Made by a program: the position numbers and the translations under genes. Of a stretch of 64,000 bases of DNA, positions 34,966 to 47,840 are shown one piece after another. Numbering within the stretch: position 1 is the stretch's first letter; every line of letters starts with the position of its first letter. Source of the DNA: Atherinomorus stipes (Eukaryota; Chordata; Actinopteri; Atheriniformes; Atherinidae); the NCBI GenBank assembly GCA_023101725.1, contig JALJCO010008621.1:1223001-1287000 (forward strand), written 5' to 3'. The notes under the pieces are model-generated. The model was not told the origin of the DNA. It searched no databases and worked only from the letters and a program-made list of their open reading frames with translations.

Positions 34966-37900
34966 GTGCTCCTCAGCTGGTACTGAGCATAGAGGGGTGC
35001 TAGGCCCCATGTGTGTAAGGATGTGTATTTGCTTGTATTAGCCATGTTGGGGGGACATATAGATGTTTACATAGTGACATTGTGGACTCCTTCCTCAAAA
35101 TTGATCAATTTTAAGGTTGATAACCCAATTAAAGGCTAGTTTAATGTAGTTTGTAGTAACTTGTAGTTAATTTAAGTCTTCAGGAAATTAATGAAAGTTC
35201 AACAGTCCCATTGACTACATAGAAAGACATAATCTGCCATAACATAATCCATAAAAAAGGACATAATTGGTGTGTATGTGTGTGTAAGAGAGAGATAAAG
35301 ATAGAGAAAAGGACATCCTGAGAGTAGCACAGTATATCCAAGGGAAAGAGGTTAAAATATTTGCCAAAGGCTCAACAGATAGATGACTGTTGTCCTCAAG
35401 GCTTTGCATGTACATTAGTGAGATGTGTGTTGTGTATACGCCTGTGTTGTTGAATGTTTCCTCACCACCAGTTCTGTATATGTAGGACCATTACAGAGAT
35501 TAGCCAGTGCTACTATAACGGATGCCCCCGCTTGTCAGCTCATATCTTTTGTCAGGATGAAACAAGCTAAAAGAGAAGGAGTGAGTGTGATGAGCACTGC
35601 AATTTTTAAGGGAGAGGGATTGTAATAGAGGGCAGAACACTGAGCCATGTTAGCTGGAGAAAAAAAAAAAAAGAAAATAAAGGTTTTAACAAAGCAGCGG
35701 AGCCTTACAACAACATCAGGCGTTGAGAATCAAGACAGCATGAGATCAGCTGCAACACAGAGCCTACTGTAAGAGGTAAATGTAAACACAGCCCTGAACA
35801 GGACTTTGTGGCTTGGACTGATGTTATGCAGTGCTGCCTACAGTAAGCCTCCTACATCTCCATTCTCTCCCACCAGGCCCAATTTGGCCCCTGCTACACT
35901 GTCTGGGTCCACCATGCATGGTATCAGGTGCCTTGTGGCGATAGGCAAAACGCTTTGCATAGCTGCCATGTTTCAAGAGTTTACAGCCATATGAGCACAA
36001 ATCACGGACACACAATGCACAAACACACAGACACATACAGACATCCCCTCTCCACCCCCCCTTTGGACATCTGATTAACGAATGAAGGGCCCTGGCCCAT
36101 CCTGCTACACTTGCAGCAACGTCGCTCCGAATCACATGGCTTCTCAGAACCAACTGACTCACCCACTCATCGCTTCCGACAGGGCGGGGCTGGGAGGGAC
36201 GACAAAGTGTGATGTCATAGTGAAAGAGAGAAGTTGTGGGGGCCAGTGGGTGGATAGATGCAAGAAGTGGGGGGGTCCTTGCGGCACTCTCTTCCCTTCA
36301 TTGTACAGTATCTCCTCTTCCTCTACGTTTTGTGTCCTCTTTTTTGCCACCCTCCTTTTGCCACCTCTCACACACTTGTCTAGGTCTATTGTTTATCTTA
36401 ACCCCTCCCCAATAAACCTGGCCAAGACAGAAAGAAAAGAAAAAAAAAAGCTACATCACATCCAAAAACACAACTGTGGCTCTGTGAGGAAATTGCAGTG
36501 AAAGAAAAAAAAGAAATCTAAATTTTCATAAACCCCTCCACCTCCCCTCCACTGTAAGCATAATCAGAGTTGAAGTATGTTAGTTTTCCTTCAAGGCCCC
36601 TGTTGTAAGAGCAGTCTGAGTGGAGCTGTGTGAGAGAGGGATGAAGTGCAGCAATGTGCATCAGACACATAAGCTTGCACATGAAGAGAACTTAATTAGA
36701 GAAAACAGCGCTGTCAAATGCATTAGGCAGAGGTACACACTTAAGGGCATATGGTTTTAGTACTATACCATCGGGTCTGAGAAAAGCACACAAACATACC
36801 TCAAAGCTCCGAGCCATGCTAATGAAATCACTCCCTTTGTATCCCACTGAGAGCAAACACAAATGTTTACAGACATCACACAGTCTGTCCGTACTCCTGC
36901 ACCACACTGGGCTGTCATGAGAGTGGCAGAGCACTGCCACTAGTGCAGGGTGTTTGTCTGAATAAAAACACTGTCAGCACGAGACAAAAGGTGAGAACAG
37001 GCAGCGAGTCGTCACACTGTAATAGTTTATTTGATTCGTGTAACACTGTCATATTTAGCGTTTGAAACCTTCTGATTGGTCTGTGTTTAAGCAGTTATCA
37101 TAGTAATTTAGCATCTTATAAAGGCTTTTGTTAAAAAAATGAGCAACAAAATAAATGTGATCAAGCTATTTTGTTTTATTGTTTGAGAATCTTGTAAAGA
37201 GTAGACATTAATACTGCAGGTTAAGTGTGTCTTCATTTTGTCATCTCTGTGTGAGGCAGTTCTACATTCTGTCACAGCGATCAATCACATGCAACACAGA
37301 TGTAATATATGATTTTTGTTTTGTTTTTATTTTGTTTTTGTTTGTTTTGTTTTTTCACATATTTTTCAGAAGAGACAACCATGTTTTATTATATCTTCAT
37401 TGTCTTGATTTATAGTGGCCTTGTCAGAAAGGCTTATTCACTTTTGTTCATCACTGATTTGAGTTGCATCCACAAGCAAGTGTGTTATTTTTATTTAATT
37501 GTTTTGCAGTTATATTGCTAAATAAATAATTTAAAACGTTCTTGTTTTATTCTTTAATTTGCAATAATATATGAATGCCTAGTATCTTAAAACATCAGTT
37601 TATATTTATCTAATATTTCATTGGAAATCAAACACATTTTCTGGAAACAGCATTTATTTATGAAAAATGAAAAGAGAATTAAAATAAAAGTATGCACATT
37701 TTTTCTTGTGCAAGTCAAATGTCTTGTCAACAGACACAGATCTAGACATCTAGACATAGGCCTACTATTTCTGCTTTTTATCAACAGGGGTTTGTTTCCC
37801 TAAGATAAAATCTAAGTAGCAAAAGTAGGTTTAATGTGTCAAATTGATAAATATATCTTTATTAACCTCACTTTATCTATACTCCTGTAACTGCTGCTGC

Positions 37901-39964
37901 CCGATGAAAGTCCAGGAAGCGTAACTAAATGACCTGCTAAATCACAAATCTGTCTTAATCCATAGATGTAGTCACCCTGCACGCTGACAGTCATTCAGAT
38001 AATGCAGTGACACAATGAAACAGATAACTGAGCAGCTCTACATCAGAGCCTATAGGGAGAAAAGTGACCACTCCAGCACTGGGACGGCAGCTATCTCATT
38101 TGTGGCAATTAGGTTGCAGAGACTGATGGAGCGCAGGGACCAAGTCCTCACATCATTTTCAGTGTTTGTCACATTTCATCCCTGCTGCCTTCACTGTCTC
38201 ATGGGGCCTCAGAAGAGGCGTGTGTCATCAGAGGGCCAGTTTAAGATGCTATGGGTGCCAGTTGTTGTGACATGTCTCTAAATTGTTAGAGAAGGACTGG
38301 GATAGACCACTTAGTCAATCTGAGACTGGCATAAACAGGCTAACCTAATGTAAATGTCTGATTTAACACATTGTGACTTGTAGTTTAGCTTGAAAAAAAA
38401 TCCAGTTAATAAAGGGATAGTACCTGAGATTAGAAGTAATTATGTCTTTGGGTTTAGTTCATGAAATATATTATAAAAGTTGCTCACAAAATCATTCAGT
38501 TTATTATATAGTTTACTGTCATGTTTGATGTTTAATCATTGTTATTTGTGTAATTTATTTTGGTGCTCTAAAGTAGTTTAATTAGAAAATTGTTTTCCAA
38601 TTTCTGATGTTAATAAGATATATAGTGTTCATATTTTATTTTATTTTATTAAATAACTGAAGAGAAAAATAACGTTGCATCAACTCCTATGATGTTCTCT
38701 TAACTTATGGTCAACCAATTTTTCTTCGTAAAGGTGTCTGCTAAAGAGAAAATAAATAAATAAAAAAAAACAGTCTCTCATGCCTACTTGTTTTCAGAAA
38801 AATATTGCTGCGCCATGACCACATTACACACAAGCCCTCAAATCTGCAAAAGCTTTTTTCTAAATTCATCCACTGTCCAACCTGCAAAATGAAATCTGTC
38901 CCTGTGACGCTCACCGAATTAAGTCTCCCGAGGAGACAGCAGCAGAAATCGTGTTAATAGCTGTCCAGTGTATAGAGTCCGCCAAGGAAAGCCTACAATC
39001 ACCCAAATACCCAGAGACAGGTTGTGGATGCCTCAGGCGGCTCGTGCGCCCTTCCCCTCAGCGCCACCGACCTCACTGCGTGGCAAACGGGGCCCCACCA
39101 GCCCCACTGAGCTCGTTCAGACTTATCTCCTCACGTCAGAAGCTTTTCATGCAAGAAAAGAAAGTTGCCAACTCATTTTTTGGAGGGGCTCTCAGAGGGT
39201 GAGGACCGGGAAACGTTTTTGGCAGCGTGAGAGACGACTCTTTGATTTTCAGTTGATTTGTTTTCGGCTCCTGTTCACCTGAACATTGCATTTCAATATA
39301 TTCTTAACAAAAGATAATGAACTAAAATTATAAACTAAACCTGTCACTAATTAGATACATATTTTTCTTCTGCAGTTTCTAATGCAAAATGTGCTTTATG
39401 TGAAAATGAAGCAAGCCGGATCCGAGCATAGATATGTTTTAATTATAAAGACATATAAACAATATATGAAATCCATGTTGCAACACAACCAGAACGCTTC
39501 TTCAGTTTATAGGCTGCACTTATGTAACCATTAGTATAACTGGGCTTGAAGCAAGAGATTCTTCAAAATTGTACAATACAATCATGTGAGATGTGCAATA
39601 ACTTGAAACAAAAACAAACACGTTGTATCAGAAAATAAAACATCACATCAGATTTTCTTTCCCCACCCAGCATCACACAGTCAAGGGAATCAAATCTAAA
39701 TGTCGAGATTAGGTCACATTTTCCTGGCGTTTATATTCTTGTATTGTTGTTTCTGGATGTTGCATAGATTACAAATAAAAACAGAAGCTTCCTTAAAAAA
39801 TTTAGCCAAGCTGATAATTTGGACATGGCCTGTGGTTTCTGAAGAGCGAGCGCCACAGTGACAGGGACGTCATCTTACGATAAGGCCTAAACAGTTTCTT
39901 CTCTAAAGCGGTTAATTCTGGATGTAACACTGCAGAATGAATACTTAACCATATCTTAAGATTA
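34966..39964. other. Intergenic stretch 3' of bhlhe23
   Basis: No gene recognised. 35820-36260 and 38880-39240 are locally less AT-rich and contain overlapping open frames on both strands, without domains. The block 37960-38290 (GATAATGCAGTGACAC, CAATTAGGTTGC) could also be regulatory. Confidence 0.45.
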
Positions 39965-40106
39965 TTTATTAGACTAAAGTCGTTTTATTTTCCACATAAT
40001 GAATTTTAAATTAACTAGAGCGGGGAAGAGAGAGAAGAGAGAGAGAGAAAGAGAGAAACCAAGGGTGCAGTACAGGTAAAAGTTCAAGAAAGAGAGTAAA
40101 ATCAAA
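39965..40106 (-). other. Probable bhlhe23 3' UTR and poly(A) signals
   Basis: On the - strand, AATAAA hexamers are present at 39984-39989 and 39965-39970 (TTTATT on +), 118-140 nt after the stop codon. A GA-rich tract (40022-40057; CT-rich in the mRNA) lies between. Supports a short 3' UTR, though distal signals may also be used. Confidence 0.55.
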
Positions 40107-40790
40107 TCAAGGCTTGTCATTACAGTGTTTGAAGAGACTCGACGGTGCCCCAGAATAAGTAGTGCACTTTTCGGCACAGGTGGCGAGTGCGGAACCCGAA
40201 AAAGGGTAGACGGCACCCTGTCCAAAGGGCGCCAGGGCAGTGGGGATTGGTGAAGTTATGGTCTGTCCCTGGTTTAGATACGCCACCAGCCGCCTCATCT
40301 CCTCCAGAGCCTGAGCCTGCATGAGGATATAGTTCTTGGCCAAGAGGAGAGTGGCTATTTTGGAGAGTTTTCTCACCGAGGGGCTGTGGGCGTAGGGAAT
40401 AACGGCGCGCAGGCCGTCCAGAGCGTCGTTCAGGTCATGCATCCTCCTCCTCTCCCGGGCGTTGATGCTGAGCCGCAGGGATCGCTGCTCCTTGGACTTT
40501 TTGGCAAGGGGACCCCCAGGCTTGTCGTCTCCAAACGAGGACCCCCTCTTCCGGGACTCCAGCGAGTCGAAGCCGTCCTCGTCATCGCTCGTGTGTTCTC
40601 CGCCGCTCTCGTTGGACTTTGTAGTTTGCCCGGAGAGGAAGTCGGTGGCCGGCGTCAGTGGGTACCGGCCGGGGCTTCCAGTACCATGGCCAGCGCCAAA
40701 CCCGAAAGCTGACTGGCCGTAGCGCTGCGTCAGGTCGAGGAGCGCGTCGTTGCTGATGGACTTGAGCAGATTCTCTTCGCTGACATTCAT
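40107..40790 (-). CDS. bhlhe23: Class E bHLH transcription factor bhlhe23 (Beta4)
   Basis: Complete single-exon gene of 227 residues. BHLHE23 belongs to the Olig-related bHLH family (with BHLHE22 and OLIG1-3), nuclear factors that bind E-boxes, mainly as repressors; mouse Bhlhe23 is needed for rod bipolar cell maturation. The acidic/serine stretch [14 protein letters not shown] (63-76) precedes a basic stretch ([12 protein letters not shown], 81-103). The bHLH spans ~105-162: basic region [20 protein letters not shown], helix 1 to AVIPY, loop with [17 protein letters not shown], helix 2 to [10 protein letters not shown]. The C-terminus (LAPFGQ, YPFSG, KHCNDKP) matches BHLHE23 rather than BHLHE22. 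The start is the only ATG in frame (40788-40790), with A at -3; [13 protein letters not shown] just after it aligns to the human N-terminus. The frame stays open 43 codons upstream but has only a GTG there. Confidence 0.95.
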   Translation of the reverse strand: MNVSEENLLKSISNDALLDLTQRYGQSAFGFGAGHGTGSPGRYPLTPATDFLSGQTTKSNESGGEHTSDDEDGFDSLESRKRGSSFGDDKPGGPLAKKSKEQRSLRLSINARERRRMHDLNDALDGLRAVIPYAHSPSVRKLSKIATLLLAKNYILMQAQALEEMRRLVAYLNQGQTITSPIPTALAPFGQGAVYPFSGSALATCAEKCTTYSGAPSSLFKHCNDKP

Positions 40791-41300
40791 TTTCTCTTCC
40801 AGAGCAGGTTCGGACCAGGAAAAGTCTACTCTTCCCTTTCCCCCTTTATCCAAGCTTTTGTTTTGAGGAAAACGGCGTAGTTTGTCCAAGAGTTGCTGTT
40901 TTCTTAGAGTTCCTCTCACTCCTTTCCTCTGTTAGTGCTCTTCAGGAAGGAGGCTGTGAATCTGAAGCTGAGCCTCTACATGCATTCACCTCCTCTGTAC
41001 ACTGCGCTCCCCCCTTGTTGCGCGCATAGCCCACGTTCAACAACACTTCTCTAATTGTGCTCAGTGAGACCAGAGCGCTCGTGTCCCCTTTGTACAGTCG
41101 TTTTCCTCTCGTGCGTCTTTCTTGCCCTCCCTCGCCTTGGGCAGATTGTGACTGGCGTTCTGCCCTGCTCGCAAGTTAGTAGGAGCACGCGGCCCGCCGG
41201 GATTATCGGTCCGTCCAATCAGGGGGGCGTTTTAATTAACTCGAGAAGAGCGCAGGTCTGCACCCAGTTTCCACCGTGAAACGAGAACTGCAACGCAAAG
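40791..41300 (-). promoter_or_regulatory. bhlhe23 5' UTR and CpG-rich promoter region
   Basis: GC- and CpG-rich sequence immediately upstream of the bhlhe23 ATG, in an otherwise AT-rich window; the coding region itself continues the CpG-rich island. No TATA box is seen. A CCAAT pentamer (41215-41219), a GGGGCG box (41224-41229) and a palindromic TTAATTAA homeodomain site (41232-41239) are clustered. The transcription start is not determinable from sequence alone. Confidence 0.5.
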
Positions 41301-44300
41301 TGACACGCAGCCCAACCGTGTCTATCACCGTGGAGACCACTATTGTGTAATGTAGCCTACTTCACTCTTTAAAAACGCGGAGCTTACGTTTTGAGGAATT
41401 TGGCTTAACTTTAAACGAGCTCCGTGAACGCGGCGCAAGCAGTCGAGGTGGTTGATCCAAAACGGAAACAAAGTAGCTTATTTCACCTGATTAAAGAGAA
41501 AGAAATAAAAGGGGGAGGGGGAGCCCATAGGGAGATAGGTATACGATTTCTCAAAGTTTAGGAATGTAGTCACAAGTCTCGCCATTAGCCAACTAAAGTT
41601 TTTGGTAGAATTTGTTCATTGAAAGAAACAGGATGACAGGACTGACGTACAAAAGAGACAGTTTTCGTTGAGCTGTCTACTCTAGTCCCACAAGCTCCTA
41701 ATCGTGTTCAGTCTGCATATTAACACCGGCAGCACCAAAGGCTCAGAGGCAGGTTTATATTCAAACAACTTCGCAGATAAATGTTAGGCTTCATTTACAC
41801 CCGTCAGTCAATAATTAAAGAAGAACAAAGCGGTTCAGTCATGGACACTGAACAGGTACAATTTATGATAACAGTGCAAGAGTGATTCAAAATGCGGCTC
41901 GATGGGAGAAAAACAAATCTTGTCGGTCGACATTACACTATGTTGTGAATATATGACTGAAAAAAAAAACTTTGAAATTCAAACCAAAGTTATAAAACAA
42001 GCAAACAAAAACAGCAACAACAAAAACCAAAATAAAAACACAAAACTAATATAGCCTTTTTAAAAAATCATCTTAGCCTATAACTTTTGTTAGAAACATT
42101 AATGAAGTTCAGAAACAGGTGTCTAAAATGTCTCCAAAGTCAAGAGTGCCACTTGGTGTCCAGTAAGAATTACTACACCATGATTAATCACTTATCTATT
42201 CTCAGCTATTGAGGATCGTTCATATTATATTGTTCAATATTCTTTAGATAATGTTGCCATCTTGTGGAGGAAGCTCAAAATGTTACTAACAATAAGCAAT
42301 TTAGTGGGATTCATTACATACAAAACTATATTTTGCAGTATATTTAATGATTTTGATTAAACTATATGTTTTAGAAAATTTTTATCATTCAAGTTTTCTT
42401 ATAAAGCACGTTTCCAACAATCAAGGTTGCTGGACAGAAAAAAATGAAACAATAGAAATTAGAAAAAGTTAAAAATCAAAATGACATAAAATCATAATAA
42501 AAATCACAATCAAAACACAATTTAAACAAGCCACCCACTGGCACCTATACAAATTGTCTTTTGCTATTTCACTCAAATGTTTATGCTGAATGATCATAAT
42601 CATAAGTTTCAGCAAGAAATGTAACGTATATCTGCTGTAGAGGTTCTTTCTGATTAGACCATTAATCTTAGTTTAATATCTTTAAACGATGTTGTAAAAC
42701 TGCATCTTTGTATTCAAAGCAACAACAGGTCACGCATGATAGTTATTCAGATTCTGATAAGTGAGGATAGCATATAGCAATTAGATTTGTTACATATCAT
42801 TGTGCTCAATACATTTGCTCATGTGGGGTTTATGTGTGGATTTATTTCAGTTTTTTACAATAAAACTATCACACTATAATGTTATATGTTCCCATTGTTT
42901 TTTTTTTCTTGAGTGGCAGATTTACCCTTTTGTATAAAACAAAAACAGCCAAACCAGTAAAAAAAAAAAAAAAAAACTGAACTGAATACAAAATTATTTA
43001 GTAGAATACACAAAATGTGGGATTTGTTTAATTTCTTAAGAAAAAAACAGATAATACTTATAGAGACCGGAATAGCACATTTTTGTCATTATGACAACAA
43101 ACGTTACCAACAACAAAAAGACAGTTTACTCTTTTGAGTTGGATCTCTTTGTAGCATTAATGTAAGATGTAGCTGCTAAATGAAACATGGGAATCAATCA
43201 TCTTATAATTTTTTTATTTGTAATTTTCCTACTGTGACATGTCAAGTCCATACTTGAGTAAAACATATAGTTTGTGCATTAATCTGTACATTGGGTATAC
43301 CTGCTTATTGCAGTGCAGAATAATGGGAAGGCAGGAGGCTATCTACCAGTCACTGGGTGAGAGGCAGAAGACACCCAAAAACATAAAAGAACAAGCATGT
43401 TTTAAAGTTATGTCTACAAAAAGAATCATAATACAACTTTTCCCTTCGAACACAACAAGTCTTAGATCTGAAACACATCACAAAATACTGCTGCTTTGCT
43501 CTACATGGTTTAAAGTTTAAGGCAGTTGCTAATCTATCAGTTTATTGTTGACATTTAATGAAAAACATAGTTTATGTTTGTCAGGGTTGCCACAAGTAAA
43601 AGATATGTTGCACAGGGGGTTTGTTCTCTCTGATACTCAGAAGTAAATGTTCAACACTTTAGCCTGCAGGTGGCAGAAAAGTCCATGAACTGAGAAACTA
43701 TCTTCAAAGGATTCAAATTTAGTAAACTCTTCCTTTGTTTGGACAATTAAATATTGTCAAGTCTATTTCTTTTATTTAATGGCTTTATTTCATTCAGTGA
43801 ATAGAAGTTAACTGAAGTTTAAGTTAATATTTCTGTGGTGCAATCTTAACAGAGGATTTATAAATGTAATGTACACAAAAGGAAAATTCTACCATTTTGC
43901 ACTGGCTTCAATAACAGGAAGGCAACCTTGCATACCTAAACTATTGCTGTAGAAATATATTCAGGCTTAATGGTCTTTTTTATTTAAGTCTACTGAGATC
44001 AGCTCCTGTGGTGCTCAGCTGACAGCGCACCACGCAGCCATCACCTTATCCAAGCAGGACGCTTCACTAAAAGCTTCTGATTCACGGAGAATGGAAGAAT
44101 CACAAAAGTGTCAACACACAAACACAAACTAATAATACATGATGCTTTTAAAGCCTGTGCTGCAGCTCTGTGTCGCCATGGCAACTGCAGGCTTAGCTGC
44201 CATGTAATTGTGGCACATGCACATGTGACTATGTGCAGTGTGTCAGGCTCATTGCAGTAAGACTAGAGGACCACCATGGGGCAGGAAAGTATTTCCTATT

Positions 44301-45954
44301 GCTTTGAGTTTGGCGGCAGTTATGTTTCACAGGAGCGACTCGTGTGTCAGTGAACACAAATGTGTAAATGAGCAGACGTGTAGCTGCAAACACGCATACT
44401 CAACATGTGCTGCCACAACTTTGGATCACTCATATTTGTATTAATTTAGCTTTTTGGCTCTTCTGGCCATGGATGCAAGAATGTTTTCTTGGAGGGTGTT
44501 TTAGTTGAACTAGTGTGGAAAGTTTCAGCAGGTCTTGATTATTACTGACATGTTGTAGCTTATATTGAGCCCCAGCAGGATGTACACATGAGAATTTTCC
44601 CTTTAGGCTGTCTCTCATATCCTAATTTTTAGCCCTGCTCCCTCTGTCTGACTCACTCCTCCTTTCTCACTCTCCATCTCTCTCACACACACACACGCAC
44701 ACACACGCACACACACACATCAAAGTGCTGCTCTGAGTAAAGATGGAACAGGCTCCTTTGATCTCTCCCTGCCGACTCTGATTAATGTGTGGATTTACAG
44801 TGCAGACCTACAGGGACCTGGCAGCCTTGACACCCCTCTGCTGCTCTGGAATCTAGTTTTCTTTGCAAATAAGTGCAGCTCTTTATTTTATTCATCGCCT
44901 CAGTCATGATGCTCCCAGTATAGGCACTCGTGAAACCAACCAAATGCTCTTACTCACTTAGCCTTAAGCATCCAACTCAAAGTCTCCCAGGTCTCATACG
45001 ACATCTTCCATACCTGCACAGTCACAAATATGTCACAAAGTTTTTGTGTTGCACAGCTTTGCCCCCTAAATCCAAACACTTTCATCTCCAAACAGGCAAG
45101 AAGTTTGTTAGCATGAGAGAGCTGTGATCAGTGTGCTATAATACAGCCAGTCTTGGCTGTCAGTTGCAATTGTAGTTCGTGGTGTTGGTGTTTGGTGGGA
45201 GGATTGCTGATGATGGCGGAGCAAATGTTGGAAAAATTTAGCATGGAGCATCAAAGGAAGTGTTTGGAGAGCACACATTGTAGATTGTGCTTTGTTCGTT
45301 GCCCATTGCGCCCACGTTTCATCACAAGCCAAGTCAAAATAAGTAAACAACTCTCTTGACTTTTTCTTCCCCCCTCCCCCCCGAGATCTTCTCCTCCATG
45401 TTTCCACTTTTTCCGCATCTCTTTCTCTCTCCATCTTGTCTCCCCTCACTGCAGTGCAATGCAGATTTTTCACAGGGTGGAGGTATGGTAGAGATAGGCG
45501 GGGTCCCATGAATAATTGTTGAGGATATTTTTACTCTGACCCACTTTGGAATCCCTTTCATTCCTCCTTAAAGGTGCCGCAGCCAGAATGTGCATTATGT
45601 CAACACAGTGCATTTAAATACTCTCAATGTTCTAATGCAACAAAAAGTACATGTGAGTCAAATGCATATTGACTTGTATCATAAATCGGTTCACTAAACA
45701 GTATTGGCACAATAGCTGTCACAAGCTTCACGGAAAGAGGCAAAGATTCAACAAAAATATCTTTAAAAGCAAAAGGTGGTCATTCTGCCTTGCAGTGCTC
45801 CCTCCTCCAGCAGTGAACGGTTTTAAAATGAGGTTTTTGCTTCATATAATAATGAATCAGTCGATGTTCAAAATGATTTCACCCTATTTGCTGTGGTGAC
45901 AGTAACTAAAACTGTGCTGCATAAAGTTTATTATAATTGATTATCGTGCTCAAG
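41301..45954. other. Intergenic stretch upstream of bhlhe23
   Basis: No gene or identified transposon. A-run at about 42959-42977 and CA/CGCA repeats at about 44685-44720. Open frames at 45108-45561 are antisense-paired and low-complexity (K/R/G-rich). Confidence 0.5.
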
Positions 45955-46790
45955 CTAAGTGTAAATACTTGTGAAAAAGAAAGTACACACTCTTTAAATT
46001 GTAAGTTTTGCATACAGTATCAGAACATAATAAAGATTCTTCTGGTCTTTACCGGCTTTTGAAATCTATGAAACCTCAGATTAATAAAGACACATTAAAA
46101 TGACCATGTGTCATTATTTATTTAAGGTCCCATCACAGGATCTTAGGCTGATTCAGGTATGGACTTTGACTGAGCTTTTTCTTGTTGCTGCTGTGCTGAG
46201 ATTGTTGAGATTATTGCATGACCCAGTTTCAGACAAGCATAGCTGTCAGTCAGTTGGTCACACATTTGCCTCTAAATGCTTTGGTATACCGAAGAAGTGA
46301 TCGTCAACTTAATGACTGTGAGGTTCCCAAGTGCCACGGCTGTAAAACAAGACCAAATCATCAGCCCTCAGTTTGTGTGAGGTGTTTGTGCTGATATGCT
46401 GTGTTTGGTTTTTACCACCAAGCGTTATGTTCAGACATATCCACTTTGATCTCATCTGTCTAAAGGACAGAAGTCTTTTGGACATCAGCTGAACAGGAGT
46501 CTGCAGGTACAAAAGTGACGTCTATAAGTCCAAATCTGCTGCCTTAAACATGAACAAGCAACAAAGCTTCTACATTGTTCACTCTTCAGCACATATGGGG
46601 TACGGATTGACACGTTGAGTAGTAATAGGTCTGAGAACACTGAGGTTGATGGAGTTGAGCTGTAGATGTTGGTTTGTAGGTGATTTCGACTTTTTAGGTG
46701 ACTTTGTAGATTTGTAAAGTTGAGCAATTCCCTCAAGTAAAACGGACCTGGTGTTTTGTGACAAGTCAGAGATTTGACTGGTTAGTCCTT
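45955..46790 (-). pseudogene. Tc1-type transposase relic
   Basis: On the - strand, decayed Tc1 transposase segments occur in order: N-terminal ISDLSQNTRSVLL (near 46760), the first catalytic-D region as TDEIKVDM with KPNTAYQHKH (46470-46380), GNLTVI..TSSVYQSI (46330-46265) and a QSP.LN-like segment (near 46160). Stops and frameshifts separate them, so the gene is dead. Family members are ~340 residues with a DDE catalytic triad; the third acidic residue is not legible. Terminal repeats were not resolved. Confidence 0.72.
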
Positions 46791-47219
46791 GACTAATTTC
46801 AACTACTGTAAATCTCAGAGGAAAAACCTATTTAGCTAGTTACCACGTTCACTGCATAGAACAATATCTATGGTAATAAAAGTAGTATTTGGACTGCTGT
46901 ATTCAAATATCCATATCTAACCATACAGATTTTTATAAAAAAACATTTGATGACTTTTTTTTTATATTGAGTACCTATTTTCTCCTTTTTCATTAAGACA
47001 CAGATATCACATACAAGCAGCTACATTTTGTTTATGAATTAGTAAAAATGTTACATCTATCAACATTTTTATTTAAACTTTTCATTTCAGATATTACCTG
47101 CTCTCTGAACTGTTTTTTTTTTTTCTTTTTTTTCCCGTTATTGTATGTTTTGGGACCATCTTCAGCCTGAGTCAAAGATAAAAGAGATCTGTGTCTGTGT
47201 ACTGTTAAAAAATGTTAAA
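46791..47219. other. Intergenic stretch, nothing recognised
   Basis: AT-rich with T-runs (46955-46964, 47113-47132). No gene recognised. Confidence 0.4.
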
Positions 47220-47350
47220 ATGGTGGTAATATGCCAGCCACTGCAGGTGCAGGAAATATACTGTAAGATAATAGAAAAAAAACTGTCTTGTAAAAGTAAA
47301 GTAATTTTCCATAATAAAAATACAGTTTATAACTTTACTTTTACATGGGA
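47220..47350. repeat. Palindromic MITE-like relic
   Basis: TGTAAAAGTAAAGT (47289-47302) and ACTTTACTTTTACA (47332-47345) form a perfect 14-bp inverted repeat. Surrounding ACTGTAAGATAATAG, CCATAATAAAAATACAG and ACTGT words recall the fish 'acagtaaa..ccataaaaatacagt' palindromic repeat family. Confidence 0.5.
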
Positions 47351-47722
47351 TCTTTGTTTAATTTTTGATTTCAATGTTTCATGAAGGATATTAACATGTG
47401 TAATAATAATGAAATGACCTATCAATAATGAAAAAAAAAACATGTTGGAATACAGAAAAACAGACTTACAATGACATTATATCCATTAATATTCATTCTA
47501 CTTTATGTAATTTTGCAGAAAATTCTTGTATTTAATCAGTAGTCAGGGCAAGATTTACATTACATTTTCTTTAAACTGTCTAATGATAAACTGTAAATTT
47601 AGTTAATTAAATAAGTAAATCTCTGGTATAACTCCATGATTCGTTTGCTTGTAGAAATTAGTGGCATCGTCAGGATCTGATTTTTGCATAGCTCTGTAAT
47701 CATTCGCAAAAGCCCTTAAGCA

Positions 47723-47840
47723 GGGGTCTCAATCACTGGTCCTCAAGGACCGGCATGTTGCAGGTTTTTTTTAGACTTTCCGCACATTATCACATCTGAC
47801 CCAAGGCCAGACTTTATTATCAGATCTGTGCAAAGATTGA
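47723..47840 (+). mobile_element. Terminus of a hAT-type MITE
   Basis: CAGGGGTCTCAATCACTGGT followed by CCTCAAGGACCGG..TGCAGGTTTT closely resembles the common fish terminus 'caggggtctcaaactccggtcctcgagggccgg..tgcaggtttt'. The opposite end was not found, so this is probably a fragment. Confidence 0.62.

Noticed and set aside
38951..39282. Open frames in a GC-richer patch near the bhlhe23 3' end
   Set aside because: Two overlapping frames on the same strand, no domain, no splice evidence.
40791..40919. Longer 270-residue bhlhe23 starting at GTG
   Set aside because: Vertebrate genes start at ATG; the N-terminus after the ATG aligns with the human protein, so the 227-residue form was chosen.
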